Shown here: in pieces, positions 12,901 through 24,035 of the stretch
Numbering within the stretch: position 1 is the stretch's first letter
Layout of the letters: the number at the start of each line of letters is the position of its first letter
Origin: Aegilops tauschii subsp. strangulata
Lineage: Eukaryota > Streptophyta > Magnoliopsida > Poales > Poaceae
Reading direction: 5' to 3'
Assembly: GCF_002575655.3 (NCBI RefSeq)
Contig: NC_053040.3
Coordinates: 224,020,628 to 224,084,627, forward strand
DNA: 64,000 nucleotides
Position numbers and translations under genes: made by a program
The notes under the pieces: generated by a model
Told to the model about the DNA's origin: nothing
What the model saw: only the letters and a program-made list of their open reading frames with translations
Database searches by the model: none

Positions 12901-13461
12901 CAGGTGCTGAGGATTTGGGCGGAGCAACTGAGGACTTTGGAGGAGCAGGAGCGGCTTGAGGAATTGGCCGTGAGGGCTTAGCTGAGGAAATTGGCCGTGA
13001 GGGCATTGAAGAAGAGGCACTTGGCTTGTGCGCAGGCTTCTTTGCCAAGGATTTCTTCGGCCTTACATAGGCCTCAGCAGCAGCAGTAGTAGAGTCTTGT
13101 TGAATTTCTTCACTGCATCTTTTGCCTGTTTGGCCAACTTGGCCTGGCGCTTGGCCCATTCTTCAGGAAAATCCTCACCGCGCTTGATGCTAGTGGGATC
13201 TGCCTCTTGGCCAGGTGCCAATGGTGGTCTTGAGCATGGAGGAGTAACAGCGAATTTCTTCATGTATTTTGGAGTCACATACCTGTACTCCCTCCATTCT
13301 TTTTCCCATCTCCTTTCTATCCTCTGAATGCGCACCTTGTACTGATTTTTATCTTCCTCAGGGGGTGTGCAGTACCCAGCATAAATGTCCTCAGGGATTT
13401 CAAAGGCAGTATTGATTTCAGGCCTCTTTCCTCCTTTCTGTGGCTTCTTTCCATCAGCCAT
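9923..13461 (-). pseudogene. Element C ORF3 (Sirevirus third ORF), one frameshift
   Basis: The likely start is the ATG at 13461 (MADGKKP), after which the frame runs to a frameshift near 13100, next to a CAG-rich run, and resumes until the stop at 9923, about 1180 residues in all. The N-terminal part is basic and rich in proline, serine and alanine. The middle is acidic, with many glutamates and low complexity. Residues near 620-900 hold a folded-looking domain with conserved tryptophans and tyrosines that also occurs in the third ORF of D. It resembles the domain annotated as 'putative plant transposon protein'. The C-terminus is again low complexity. In Sireviruses an extra ORF in this position has been called env-like. 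I see no convincing membrane segment, so its function is unknown. Confidence 0.75.
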
Positions 13462-14250
13462 TTTTTTCAGTTGAGGAATTTGAACAATTGAACTTTCTGA
13501 AGAAGTATGCAAGTTTTCTTCGAGGAACGCTGCAAATGAGTTAAGTTGATGAGAACCTAGTGATTCAGCAGCGGACATGAGTACCTGTGAACAGAGTATA
13601 GTTGCGAGGAATTTGGAGAGGTCATATGCGTTCTCAGAAGGTTTTTCAAAAAGAACAAGTTTGAGGAATTTGACCAGTTGAGTCTTGAAGAATTTCACTA
13701 AGCGTTCTTTGTCTTAGGTTCCAGAGTTGTATAGATCGAAGATCCACACAATTGAGGAATCTTGAAGAAAAATGATGCTTAGGGAAACGAATCAAGAACA
13801 GATGAGATGTGAGGTCTTTAGTGTGTGAAAAATTTGAAGAATAAACACCTTTGAAGATTTTGTAGGAATCATTTGAATCAAAAGGGGCAGTAAAAGTAAC
13901 TTTTAATTACCCTGAATGAAGAACACGACGAACTGTGAGGTGGAGAAGTGATGTTCGTCTGTGTAGATCTTCCACGCCCTAACTTGGCGGAGGAAGACGG
14001 CTACGACGGCGGCGGAGTGAAGATTTCCGCGGCCGGCGCGAGTATGGCGGCGACGAGGTCGAGGCAGTGAAGCTCTTCCTCGCCGGCAATGATGAAGTAG
14101 CGGCGGCGCTAGGGTTTGAGAAGCTTGAGCTGGAGAGAGGTCGAGCGGAGTAAAAGAAGTGAGGAAGGGGAGAGGGGGTATTTATAGCCACGGTGAAAAA
14201 CTATTCGCCCGAAGAAATTAGACGAACGTGCCCCTGACCCTTCTTATTCG
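13462..14250 (-). promoter_or_regulatory. Element C: promoter and leader-like region before ORF3
   Basis: Between the end of pol and ORF3 the minus strand has a TATA-like GGCTATAAATACC at 14178-14190. A pyrimidine-rich stretch follows, then CTCAAACCCTAGCGCCGCC and other GC-rich sequence down to about 13980. This looks like a plant core promoter with a 5' leader. A G|GTAATT donor-like site near 13910 and a TTCACAG|GT site near 13587 could mark a leader intron, but this is a guess. It suggests ORF3 may have its own transcript. Confidence 0.5.
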
Positions 14251-14839
14251 CTTGAGATGTGTCACCCACGTACTGAGAAGTGGAGATCGTGTTAGATCGT
14301 GGGTGAATAGATAAGTATATCGTGGGATGCGGAACGGTTTGAGCGGCAAAGCCGAAATTTTTGGATAAGATAAGTTAAAAGTTCCGTTCGCAAATTCTTC
14401 AGCTGACAAGGACACAGTGAATATTTTGAACGAGTTTCAAATAGAACGCACATGAAGAATTTGTGAATAGATTGGGTTGAGTATAGCATAGAGGGGGAAG
14501 GGTCCGATCACATTCACTTAGCAGAAACACCAACATGAAGAATTAGCCATAAGTGAATGCTGTAGAGGACGAGAGAGAGAGAGAGAGAGAGAGAGGAATT
14601 TCAAAACTGAGGAAAAACTCAAATTGAAGATTTTCAACTTTTGGTGGTGGTGTGACCCACCGTATAAGAATGATGATTTCAGACGCCGCGTACAATTGTT
14701 GTAGGGTTCTGAGAATCAAATTCTTCATTAATTTCTTCACACTTAGAGTGTTATTCTTCATTGATTGAAGAAAAACGTTTCTTCATGTGTTGCACATCTA
14801 AGTCATCAATTTGCATAAGTGTTAGGATGAGTGTCCTTT
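14251..14839 (-). other. Element C spacer after pol
   Basis: This is AT-rich non-coding sequence between the stop codon of pol and the promoter-like region. It contains the (GA)n microsatellite at 14571-14595. I see no gene in it. Confidence 0.5.
14571..14595. repeat. (GA)n microsatellite
   Basis: About twelve uninterrupted GA units are visible, in the spacer between pol and ORF3 of C. Confidence 0.95.
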
Positions 14840-17800
14840 TCAAAGAACATTCGAAGATTCTAGGATATTTAGCTCACACCGCAACTTGCTAAATCTCTTC
14901 TCATCCAAGGGCTTTGTGAAGATATCGGCTAGTTGTTCTTCAGTCTTGACATGCTCAATAGAAATGTCGCCCTTCAACACATGATCGCGAAGAAAATGAT
15001 GACGAATCTGAATGTGCTTTGTCTTCGAGTGCTGAACTGGGTTGTGAGCAATCTTGATGGCACTCTCATTGTCACAGAAGAGAGGCACATTCTTCACGTT
15101 GACGCCGTAGTCCTTGAGAGTTTGCTTCATCCACAGCAAGAGCCAGCAGCAATGTACTCAGCTTCAGCAGTAGACAGTGATACGCAGTTTTGTTTCTTCG
15201 AGGACCAACAGACCAAAGGTCGTCCGAGGAAATGACATGTACCAGATGTTGACTTGCGGTCCACACGATCACCAGCATAGTCAGAGTCAGAATATCCAAT
15301 GAGATAAAAAACCGAGCCCTTGGGGTACCATAATCCTAGTGTTGGTGTGTGAGCTAGATATCGAAGAATATGCTTCACAACCTTATGGTGTGATTCCTTC
15401 GGTGTAGCTTGAAATCGGGCACACATGCAAACACTAAGCATAATATCTAGCCTAGATGCACATAAATACAATAAAGAGCCAATCATGGAGCGGTATACCT
15501 TTTGATCGAAGTCAATACCATTTTCATCAGTGCACAGATGGCCATTTGTGGGCATAGGAATTTTGACGCCTTTGCAATCTTGGATGCCGAATTTCCTCAG
15601 TACATCCTTGAGGTATTTCTCCTGAGATATGAATATGCCATTGCGCTGTTGACGAATTTGAAGACCTAAGAAGAATTTCAACTCTCCCATCATAGACATT
15701 TGATATTCTTCACTCATCATATAGGCAAATTCATCACTATAACGTTGGTCAGTAAAGCCAAAGATGGTATCATCAACATATATTTGGCACGCAAACAATT
15801 CATCATCATAAGATTTAGTGAAAAGAGTAGGGTCGAGTGAACCGGGTTTGAAGCCTTTCCTCATGAGGAATTCCTTCAAAGTATCATACCACGCCCGAGG
15901 GGCTTGCTTGAGGCCATAGAGGGCCTTATTTATTCTGAAGAGTTTGTCAGGATGCTTAGGATCTTCAAAACCTGGGGGTTGAGCAACATATACTTCTTCC
16001 TCAAGCTTACCATTGAGGAATGCACTTTTCACATCCATTTGATATAAAATGATATCATGATGGTTAGCATAAGCAAGTAATATGTGAATAGCTTCAAGTC
16101 TAGCAACAGGTGCAAAAGTTTCATCGAAATCAATTCCTTCAACCTGTGTGTAGCCTTGAGCTACTAGTCGTGCCTTATTCCTCACCACAAGGCCATTTTC
16201 ATCTTGCTTGTTGTGGTAGATCCACTTTGTGCCAATGATATTGTGTTTGTGAGGATCTGGACGATTGACCAGTTTCCAAACGTTGTTGAGCTCGAACTGA
16301 TGTAATTCTTCTTGCATGGCCTGAATCCACTCAGGCTCCAAAAATGCTTCATCTACCTTAGTGGGCTCTGTGATAGAGACAAAAGCATAGTGCCCACAAA
16401 AGTTAGATAAATGTGAAGCTTTTGAGCGTGTGAGAGGACCTGGTGCTTCAATGTCATCGATGATCTTTTCAACTTGCACTTCTTTTGCAACGCGAGGATG
16501 AGTTGGTTGTCGTCGAGGAATTTTATCAGCATTTTCTTCAGCACCATTTTGTTCATGTGCATTAGCTCGACGTTCTTCTCGTTCTGGAATAAATTCTTCA
16601 GCAGATTCTTCGGTAGGAATGACATCCTCAGTAGCCTTGAACTTGATAGTTTCCTCAGGTGCTGGTTCATCTATCATAGAGGGTAGGTGCTCTCTTTGCG
16701 AGCCATTAGTTTCATCGAACCGCACATCTACAGTTTCAACAACCTTGTGAAGAACGTTGTTGAAGACTCTGTAGGTGTGCGAGTCCTTTCCGTAACCAAG
16801 CATAAAACCTTCATGTGATTTCGGTGCAAATTTAGCATTGTGATGAGGATCTCTAATCCAACATTTAGCACCGAAGACTTTGAAATAACTCACATTGGGT
16901 TTCTTGTCAGTGAGGAGTTCATAGGCAGTCTTCTTGAAGAATTTGTGAAGATATACCCTGTTGATGATGTGGCACGCAGTATAAATTGCCTCAATCCAGA
17001 AGTCACGAGGCGTCTTGTACTCATCAAGCATAGTGCGAGCCATCTCAACAAGAGTCCTGTTCTTGCGCTCCACGACGCCATTCTGCTGAGGAGTGTAAGG
17101 AGCAGACAACTCATGAGTAATACCAAGTTCATCAAGATAGTCATCAAGACCAGAATTCTTGAACTCAGTTCCATTGTCACTTCTGATGTGCTTGATCTTC
17201 ACACCAAAGTTGGTTGAAGCCCTCGAGGAAAATCGTTTGAAGACTTCCTGCACTTCATGTTTGTAAGTAACAATGTGTACCCATGTGTAACGAGAGTAAT
17301 CATCAACAATAACAAGGCCATAGAGAGATGCGTCATTTGTGACAGCTGAGTAATGGTTAGGACCAAAGAGGTCCATGTGAAGCAATTCGAATGGTCGAGT
17401 AGTGGTCATGATAGTCTTTGCTGGATGCTTAGCCTTGGTCATCTTTCCAGCTTCACAAGCTCCACACAGGTGATCCTTGAGGAATTTGACATTCTCAATG
17501 CCAATGACATGCTTCTTCTTCGCAAGCGTGTGCAAATTCCTCATGCCTGCATGACCAAGTCATCGATGCCATAGCCAACCTTCTGAAGCTTTTGCGAGTA
17601 GGCACACGGCTAGTTGCGGTCCTGTAGAGAAATCAACAATATACAAGTCTCCTCTCCTAAAGCCTTCGAAGACTTTGGAATTGTCAGCTTCCATAACCAC
17701 AACACAACGATACTTGCCAAAGACAACTACCATATCAAGATCACAAAGCATTGAGACAGACATAAGATTGTATCCTAAGGACTCGACAAGCATGACTTTG

Positions 17801-17991
17801 TCCATGAGTCGATCCTTTGTGATCGCAACCTTACCTAGACCCAATACCTGACTTTTGCCTTTGTCAGCGAAGATGATATGATTCAGATGCGATGGTGATA
17901 AGGGTGCATCTATCAATAGATTCTTGTCACCAGTCATGTGATTTGTACATCCACTATCGAGGACCCACTCGGTGGCTTTGGGTTGATCATC
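14840..17991 (-). pseudogene. Element C pol: protease, integrase, reverse transcriptase, RNase H
   Basis: The Copia order is clear. Protease: WVLDSGCTNHMTGD near 17960-17925, with the catalytic Asp-Ser-Gly. Integrase zinc finger: WLWHR...LGHAG and CGACEAGK near 17575-17440, followed by the DDE core ([15 protein letters not shown] near 17170). Reverse transcriptase: DVKSAFLNG near 16030 and the catalytic YVDD near 15780. RNase [13 protein letters not shown] near 15150 and the ADIFTKPL motif before the end. Breaks: a TGA at 17560-17562 inside the zinc finger, and a frameshifting deletion of about 10 bp near 15127-15135 in RNase H. The two breaks make it inactive as it stands. It shares its frame with gag. 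Confidence 0.9.
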
Positions 17992-18232
17992 CTGCAGATG
18001 AATTAGTGCAGCTTACGAACTTCATATACTTCATCAGTGAAGAATATGACATCACAATTCATCAGACCAATTTCATCAAGCAATGCAACCGTTAAAACAG
18101 TATGAGGACGTTAGAAATGAAAGTTCATTTCTTCATGATTAGCCTGCGTCCTTTTAGACACTTTTCAGGTCTCCAACAAATTCTACAGACGTTTAAGCAC
18201 GTCTGGAGACCTGACCCTGCAGAAGAGATTAG
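17992..18232 (-). other. Stop-rich segment between gag and protease in C
   Basis: The gag frame ends at 18229. A segment of about 225 bp with many stops follows before the protease frame opens. The two edges carry near-identical words: CTGCAGAAGAGATTAG at 18217-18232 and CTGCAGATGAATTAG at 17992-18006. In element E a single copy of this word (39663-39677) joins gag and protease directly. The segment may be a tandem-duplication product or an intron-like spacer. Confidence 0.55.
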
Positions 18233-20805
18233 TTCTTTTTCTTCACCACCCACATCTGAAGGGGTGGCAAAGAGTTCATCACTCTGCGAGCTCCATACGA
18301 GAAAGATGGCATAGAAGCCAATCCATTTCGTTTCACATAAGAGAAGTTAGGGTAAGCATATGAATAAGCAGAGAAATTCTTCGAGGACTTATGAACATAA
18401 TGATTAGAAGAATAATGCTCATATTCATAGCCCTTGGATCTTCCCTGCAAGAAAGAGTTGTTAGCACGATGATGTTCATATGAGGGCTTTGATCCTTTTG
18501 AGGAATTTGATCCACGTGAGGAATTTGGTCCGTATGAGGACTTGGATCCATATGAAGAATTTGGTCCATATGAAGAATTTGATCTGGGGTCCTTATTCTT
18601 CACAGGTGGTGTCATGAGGACATTCATCTGAAGACTTTCAAGGCACCTTTTGGGAACCCAGATTTTCTTCATAGGAGAACCGTTCCTGCAGTTAGTGCCA
18701 ACATATCTAGCGAATACTTCACCATTCTGATTTTTGAACAGTTTATAGTTGGAGTCAAATGACTCATCAGAAGAATGAGAAGATTCACATGTAAAGCCAG
18801 ATAAATTAGATGGATCAACTGGAGGTCCCTTTGCAGCAACCCATGAGGTTTTGGGGTACTGCTCAGGCTTCCAATATGTACCATCAGCATTGAGTTTCCT
18901 CTCAAAGGCAATACCCTCTTTCCTAGGGTTCCTGTTGAGGATCTACTTTTTAAGCACATCGCAAAGAGTCTGATGCCCTTTGAGGCTTTTGTACATGCCT
19001 GTCATGTACAATTCCTTCAGCCCTGCATCGTCAGTAATACTAGCAATGTCCTCAGATGAGGAATTAGTGATAGTAGAGACAGTTGAAGAATTTGTAGCAT
19101 TAGAAGCATTTGAACATTCAGGTGAAGAATTAGCAGATTCACGTTCAATGCATTTCAAACATGGAGGAACAAATTCTTCCCGAGCAGCGCTGATTTGTTG
19201 AGCAAGTAATGAATCGCGCTCCTTCTGAAGATCTTCATAACTCACTCTTAGCTTTTCAAGATCTTGCTTTCTTTGAAGAAATTCATAAGAAAGCTTCTCA
19301 TGATCAGACAAGAGAGTGTTATGATGACCTTGAAGGTTGTCAAACCTAGTCTGAAGTCTCTGAAGATTTTCAGTCAAGGTTTTAGTGCGATCCATTTCTT
19401 CACCCAACATATCATCACTTTTGTCTAGCATGTTTTGAACCTTTTCAAGGGCCCTTTGTTGTTTCACAGCAATCTTAGCAAGTTTAGAATAGCTGGGCTT
19501 AAGGTTTTCATCAGATTCATTTTCACTTGATTCAGAGGAGGTATATTTGAGTACCTTGTCACCCTTTGCCATGAAGCAATAGGTGGGAGCGTAGTCATCA
19601 TTGCCTTCATCAGCCTTGTTGGTGAGGTCATTTTCTTCAGTGTTGAAGATAGACTTGCTGACGAATGCAGTAGCAAGGGCTAGGCTCGCCACACCAGATT
19701 CGGAATCCTCAGATGCCTCCTCTTCCTCATTTTCTTCAGATTCAGCCTCAGAGTCCATTTCCTTGCCAATGAATGCCCGAGCCTTCTTGGAGCCGCACTT
19801 CTTGTGAGATGAAGACTTTGAGGATTTTGATGATGAAGATTTTGAGGATTTCTTCTTTTTCTTCGCATCATCAGAACTGTGATCCTTGTATTTCTTCTTC
19901 TTTGATTCCTTTTCCCACTGAGGACAATCTTGAATGTAGTGTCCGGGTTTCTTGCATTTGTGACAAAGCCTCTTCTTGTAGTCACTGGATGAGGAATCAT
20001 TGCTCCTTGAGGGTCTTCCAAAGCGACCACATCTTGAGAACTTCTGGAACTTCTTCACGAGCAGTGCTAAATCATGGCTCAGTTCTTCAGGGTCACCAAG
20101 GCTGCTGTCAGAGTCTTCATCCTCAGACTCAGAAACTGCCTTGGCCTTCAGTGCACGTGATTTGCCATAGCTCGAACCATATAAATCTCTCTTTTCAGCA
20201 AGCTGGAACTCATGAGTGTTTAGCCTTTCGAGGATATTAGCGGGATCAAGTGACTTGTAATCAGCACATTCTTATATCATCAATGCCAGAGTATCAAATG
20301 AAGAATCAAGCGATCTCAACAATTTCTTCACCACCTCATGGTCGGTGATGTCAGTGGCACCAAGTGCTTGAAGCTCATTTGAGATGTTAGTGAGGCGATC
20401 GAAGGTTTGTTGAACATTTTCATTGTCGAGTCTTTTGAAGCGGTTGAAGAGATTGCGAAGAACATCAACTAAAGAGTCATGCTGAGTTGAGACTCCTTCA
20501 TTCACTTTGGACAGCCTATCCCAGATAAGCTTAGCAGTTTCCAAAGCACTCACTCTTCCATACTATCCTTTGCTCAGATGGCCACATATGATATTCTTCG
20601 CTTGAGAATCGAGTTGCTTGAATCTCTTCACATCGGTAGCGTTTAGTGAGGGTGAGACAGAGGGAACACCATTTTCCACAACATACCAGAGATCGTTATC
20701 AATTGCCTCAAGATGCATTCGCATCTTATTCTTCCAGTAGGGGTAGTCTGTCCCATCGAAGGTAGGACACCCAGCAGAGACCTTGATCATACCTGCAGTC
20801 GACAT
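18229..20805 (-). pseudogene. Element C gag
   Basis: The start is the ATG at 20805 (MSTAGMIKV), 52 bases from the PBS. The first 250 residues form a Copia-type gag core (FDGTDYPYWKNKM; KLLRSLDSSFDTLAL). A CCHC zinc knuckle, CHKCKKPGHYIQDC, lies near 19970-19930 and would bind RNA. A serine- and lysine-rich section and a long coiled-coil-like helix (about 19490-19190) follow, then a tyrosine-, serine- and glycine-rich tail with repeated NSSYG units (18590-18480). The frame is interrupted by stops at 20563-20565 (TAG), 20272-20274 (TAA) and 18943-18945 (TAG), with reading otherwise continuous. The final residues are WVVKKKN and a stop. Confidence 0.88.
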
Positions 20806-20856
20806 AGCTAAAACTCCAGGCGGTTAAACCAAAATCACACAGAACAAGGGAGTACC

Positions 20857-20870
20857 TTGCTCTGATACCA
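20857..20870 (-). other. Element C primer-binding site (tRNA-iMet)
   Basis: On the minus strand TGGTATCAGAGC follows the 5' LTR after two bases. It is complementary to the 3' end of initiator methionine tRNA, the usual primer for plant Copia elements. Confidence 0.92.
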
Positions 20871-20872
20871 AT

Positions 20873-22370
20873 TGAAAGTGCGTTATATCGACTAGAGGGG
20901 GGTGAATAGGTGATTTTTATGAATTCTTCACTGAGGAATTTGCTAGTGAGGAAATTCCTTAGCGAAGAACTACTTGTAGCGGAATAAGTACTCAAAAGTA
21001 AGCATAGCAAAACACAAGCATAGTCATCATGATGAAATGAAGACAAGCACAGAGTACAGAAAACGTAAACACAGGATAACACAGGATGAAGACAAACAGA
21101 CTGAAGAAATTGAACTGAGGAAATTGAGAAAGTCTTTAGTCAAAGTCTTCAAACACAGATATGAACAAGTGCACAACATAGTAATGAGGAATTTGAAAGA
21201 GTTGAGGAAATAGAACCAGTAGGCTTGGTGAAGACAATGATTTGGTAGACCAGTTCCAACTGATGTCTCAGTTGTACGTCTGGTTGGAGCGGCTAGGTAT
21301 TTAAACCTGAGGACACACAGTCCTCACCGTATTCTCCTTGAACTAAGGTCACACAGACCTCGTCCAATCACTCATGGTAAGTCTTCAGGTGACTTCCAAA
21401 CCTTCACAAACTCGGTCACTCAGTGATCCACAATTTCCTCTTGGATGCTCTAGACCATGCCGCCTAACCGTCTGGAAGAAGCACAGTCTTCAAAGGTAAC
21501 AAGCGTCGGATCCACGCAGGATCAATCTCTTCAGTGATGCTCAATCACTTGGGGTTTGTAGGTGTTTGGGTTTGGGATTTCCTCACTTGATGATTTTCGC
21601 TCAAAGTCCTCGGAGGATGGGATGCTCTCAATTGACAAGTGTCAGTTTCTCTCGGAGTAGCCAACCAGCTAGTGGTTGTAGGGGGTGGCTATTTATAGTC
21701 TAGGGAGCAGCCCGACATGATAAGACATAAATGCCCTTCAATGATATGACTGTTAGGTGGATAAGATATTTTGGGACAGCTGGCGCGTAGCACAGCAACG
21801 GTCGGAAATTTGAGTATCAAATTCCTCAGGGCTATCATGTTCCTCACTGTGTAGGTAATCCGCACTGGCGAATTCCTAACTCCTCGGTCAGAACAAATTC
21901 CTCAGAGACCAGAAGAACTTCGTCTCTGTCACTGAAGAATGTGACTGAACTGTATGAGATTTCCAATGGCTTCACTCGAAGGGATTGGTAGGTGTAGGAT
22001 TTTGAGTTGAGCATCACATGGAAATTTTTCCTTAGTATTTCCTCGACCCCCTTTAACAGTACGGTGTTTCCTATGACTCAAGAAAGAGAAAATGAAACTA
22101 CGAAAACAAAAGTCTTCACGCTTCATGTTCCTCAACCGAATACCAAGTCTTCAAGGTCACACCAATTTCTTCACTTTCAAAGTCTTCAGAAAGTCTTCAG
22201 AAATCCGAAGTCTTCAGTCGAAGAACTTCATTTTTAGGGGTCGACTTTCTCTATAAATATCAAACTCCTCATAGACTTATAGACTTGTGTACACTCATAA
22301 ATGCATTAGTCCCTTAACCTATAAGTCTTCAGTACACCAAAATCACTAAGGGGCACTAGATGCACTTACA
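20873..22370 (-). repeat. Element C 5' LTR
   Basis: It runs from TGAAAGTGCG to GCACTTACA and is 1498 bp. A TATA-like CTATAAATAG (minus strand) lies at 21689-21698. It differs from the 3' LTR by about 37 substitutions, most of them transitions, and two small indels. Confidence 0.93.
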
Positions 22371-24035
22371 TAGGGCCACTGTCACAAAAAGAAACTCAAC
22401 AGCTGTACGAGACGGCCGGAAAGCAGCTCAGAACCCGTGACGGTTGTTGAATAGATAAATATAAAGTCGGCATCCACCCTGGACGGCCAAAAATGGCTCA
22501 GAACACAGGCGTGGTGCCGTTACTAGAGAAAAGAAGACAAGGGCTCATCAGGATCATATTCCAGGTGCACCGGTACTTGTACAGAGCTCAGTGTTGTCGT
22601 CAATTATCATAGTCCTTTGTCACACTGAGGCGTATATCTGGCTTCCTTCACATATATCTAAGAATCTGATTCCCGAGGCAGACTTGTGTTCTGACTGATT
22701 CTTGCTTCTGACCAACTGTTGTGGATCTGATTCTGCCATCTGCTGTCAATTCATAATGTAATAGCTTGCACCAGTGCTGTACTGAGGACGATTGGATGGC
22801 TTATGCTGGAAACCATCGGGAGTATCTTGCTGAGGAAGACTGGGTTTCGTGCTTCAGAAGCTGGATATGCGGACCGGTTACCACATATGCATACCATCTT
22901 AATATTTCTTCTTGCTGATTTGATCATTTATGTCATGAAGAGTGCACCCTGAGGCAAACTTGATTATCCGCACTGTTGGAAGGAGTGCATGCTAATACAA
23001 ACATGATACTGACTGTCCATCCAGGATTCCTTTTGCATTCAAATGAGATATTCCAAATTTCACTGTAGTCTGCTGATAACTTCATTCCGTTTATCAGAGC
23101 TTCCAAGTATTTGAATTCCTTACTGATTCTTCAGGTCCGGTGTTGGTTGACGAGCAACTTTAAGGGGAAAATAATGCCACACCGAAGGCCCAAAGAAAGA
23201 AGCAAAATAAATGATGAAAACAAAAGAACACAAGCATACTAATAATAAAAAATCAAACAACACCACATATTACTGCTACTCACACAATAATATGCATGCA
23301 CACCTAAGCACACAAATCTCACGGAAACTTCGGTGTTGCGGTCTATTATGCTGTGACGGTGTGCATGAAAGTGAATCTGTGTGTGGAAGGAGTTGGTGTA
23401 ACCAAGGCTACACCAAGCGCTGGCTGAACATCGGTTGGATCTGAATGGATATGGAGGAGAGGACGGTCTTGGTGATCATGGGGTCGAACACTGAGGGTAC
23501 AACCACATCATCATCAAGTGTACGAAGGGGAACCGTACACGTCCAGAGAATTGGATGACTGGGTAAGGTAGCGGTGGAAGACTGGGCTTGCTGACATTGC
23601 CCTTTTTCTGATAACAAAGATCAGCAAGGATTGCCAGAATGGCGAGATGGAAGGCACGATTCAGGATAGAAGCATGGCCATCACCAAAATAATACGGGTA
23701 GGTGGCGGAAAGATATCGATGCGATACCTAAGCATAACTCCTGCAAATGGTGTCTGGAACACTTGGTACCAGGGCATCACTCTGCTGGGACAGAGATGAT
23801 GCCAAACACCAAAGAGCAGGCATGCAAAGAAGGAGGGTGCAGGTAGTAGATCGAAACCGATACCACCTACACTCACAAGATCACTATAAGCGACGAGATA
23901 ATATTCTATATGCATGCTATGCAACAAACAAATGCAACAATCAAGTGCAACAAATCAATTGGGGTCTATACTACCGTTTCTAACGTTCGCGCGGGCTAGG
24001 GCATCCTACAACCAGACCTGCTCTGATGCCAAGCA
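22371..24035 (-). other. Element B interior, right of C, with PBS
   Basis: It begins with the TAGGG target-site copy (22371-22375) and is non-coding. Two more copies of the AGACGGCC...CAGCTCAGA block lie near 22410 and 22478. At 24019-24031 the minus strand reads TGGCATCAGAGCA, one base from the initiator-Met PBS consensus, four bases from the LTR edge. Confidence 0.75.

Larger units (their letters stand above)
7909..22370 (-). mobile_element. Element C: complete Sirevirus-type Copia retrotransposon
   Basis: Both LTRs are complete (7909-9402 and 20873-22370) and the element is flanked by a perfect 5 bp duplication, TAGGG (7904-7908 and 22371-22375). The order on the minus strand is LTR, tRNA-iMet PBS, gag, protease-integrase-reverse transcriptase-RNase H, ORF3, multiple PPTs, LTR. 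Integrase before reverse transcriptase defines Copia. The large size, the extra ORF and the repeated PPTs are Sirevirus traits. By hand I count about 37 substitutions in about 1.48 kb of aligned LTR (near 2.5%), so it is a fairly young insertion. All three coding regions carry breaks, so it cannot encode its own full set of proteins. Confidence 0.95.
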
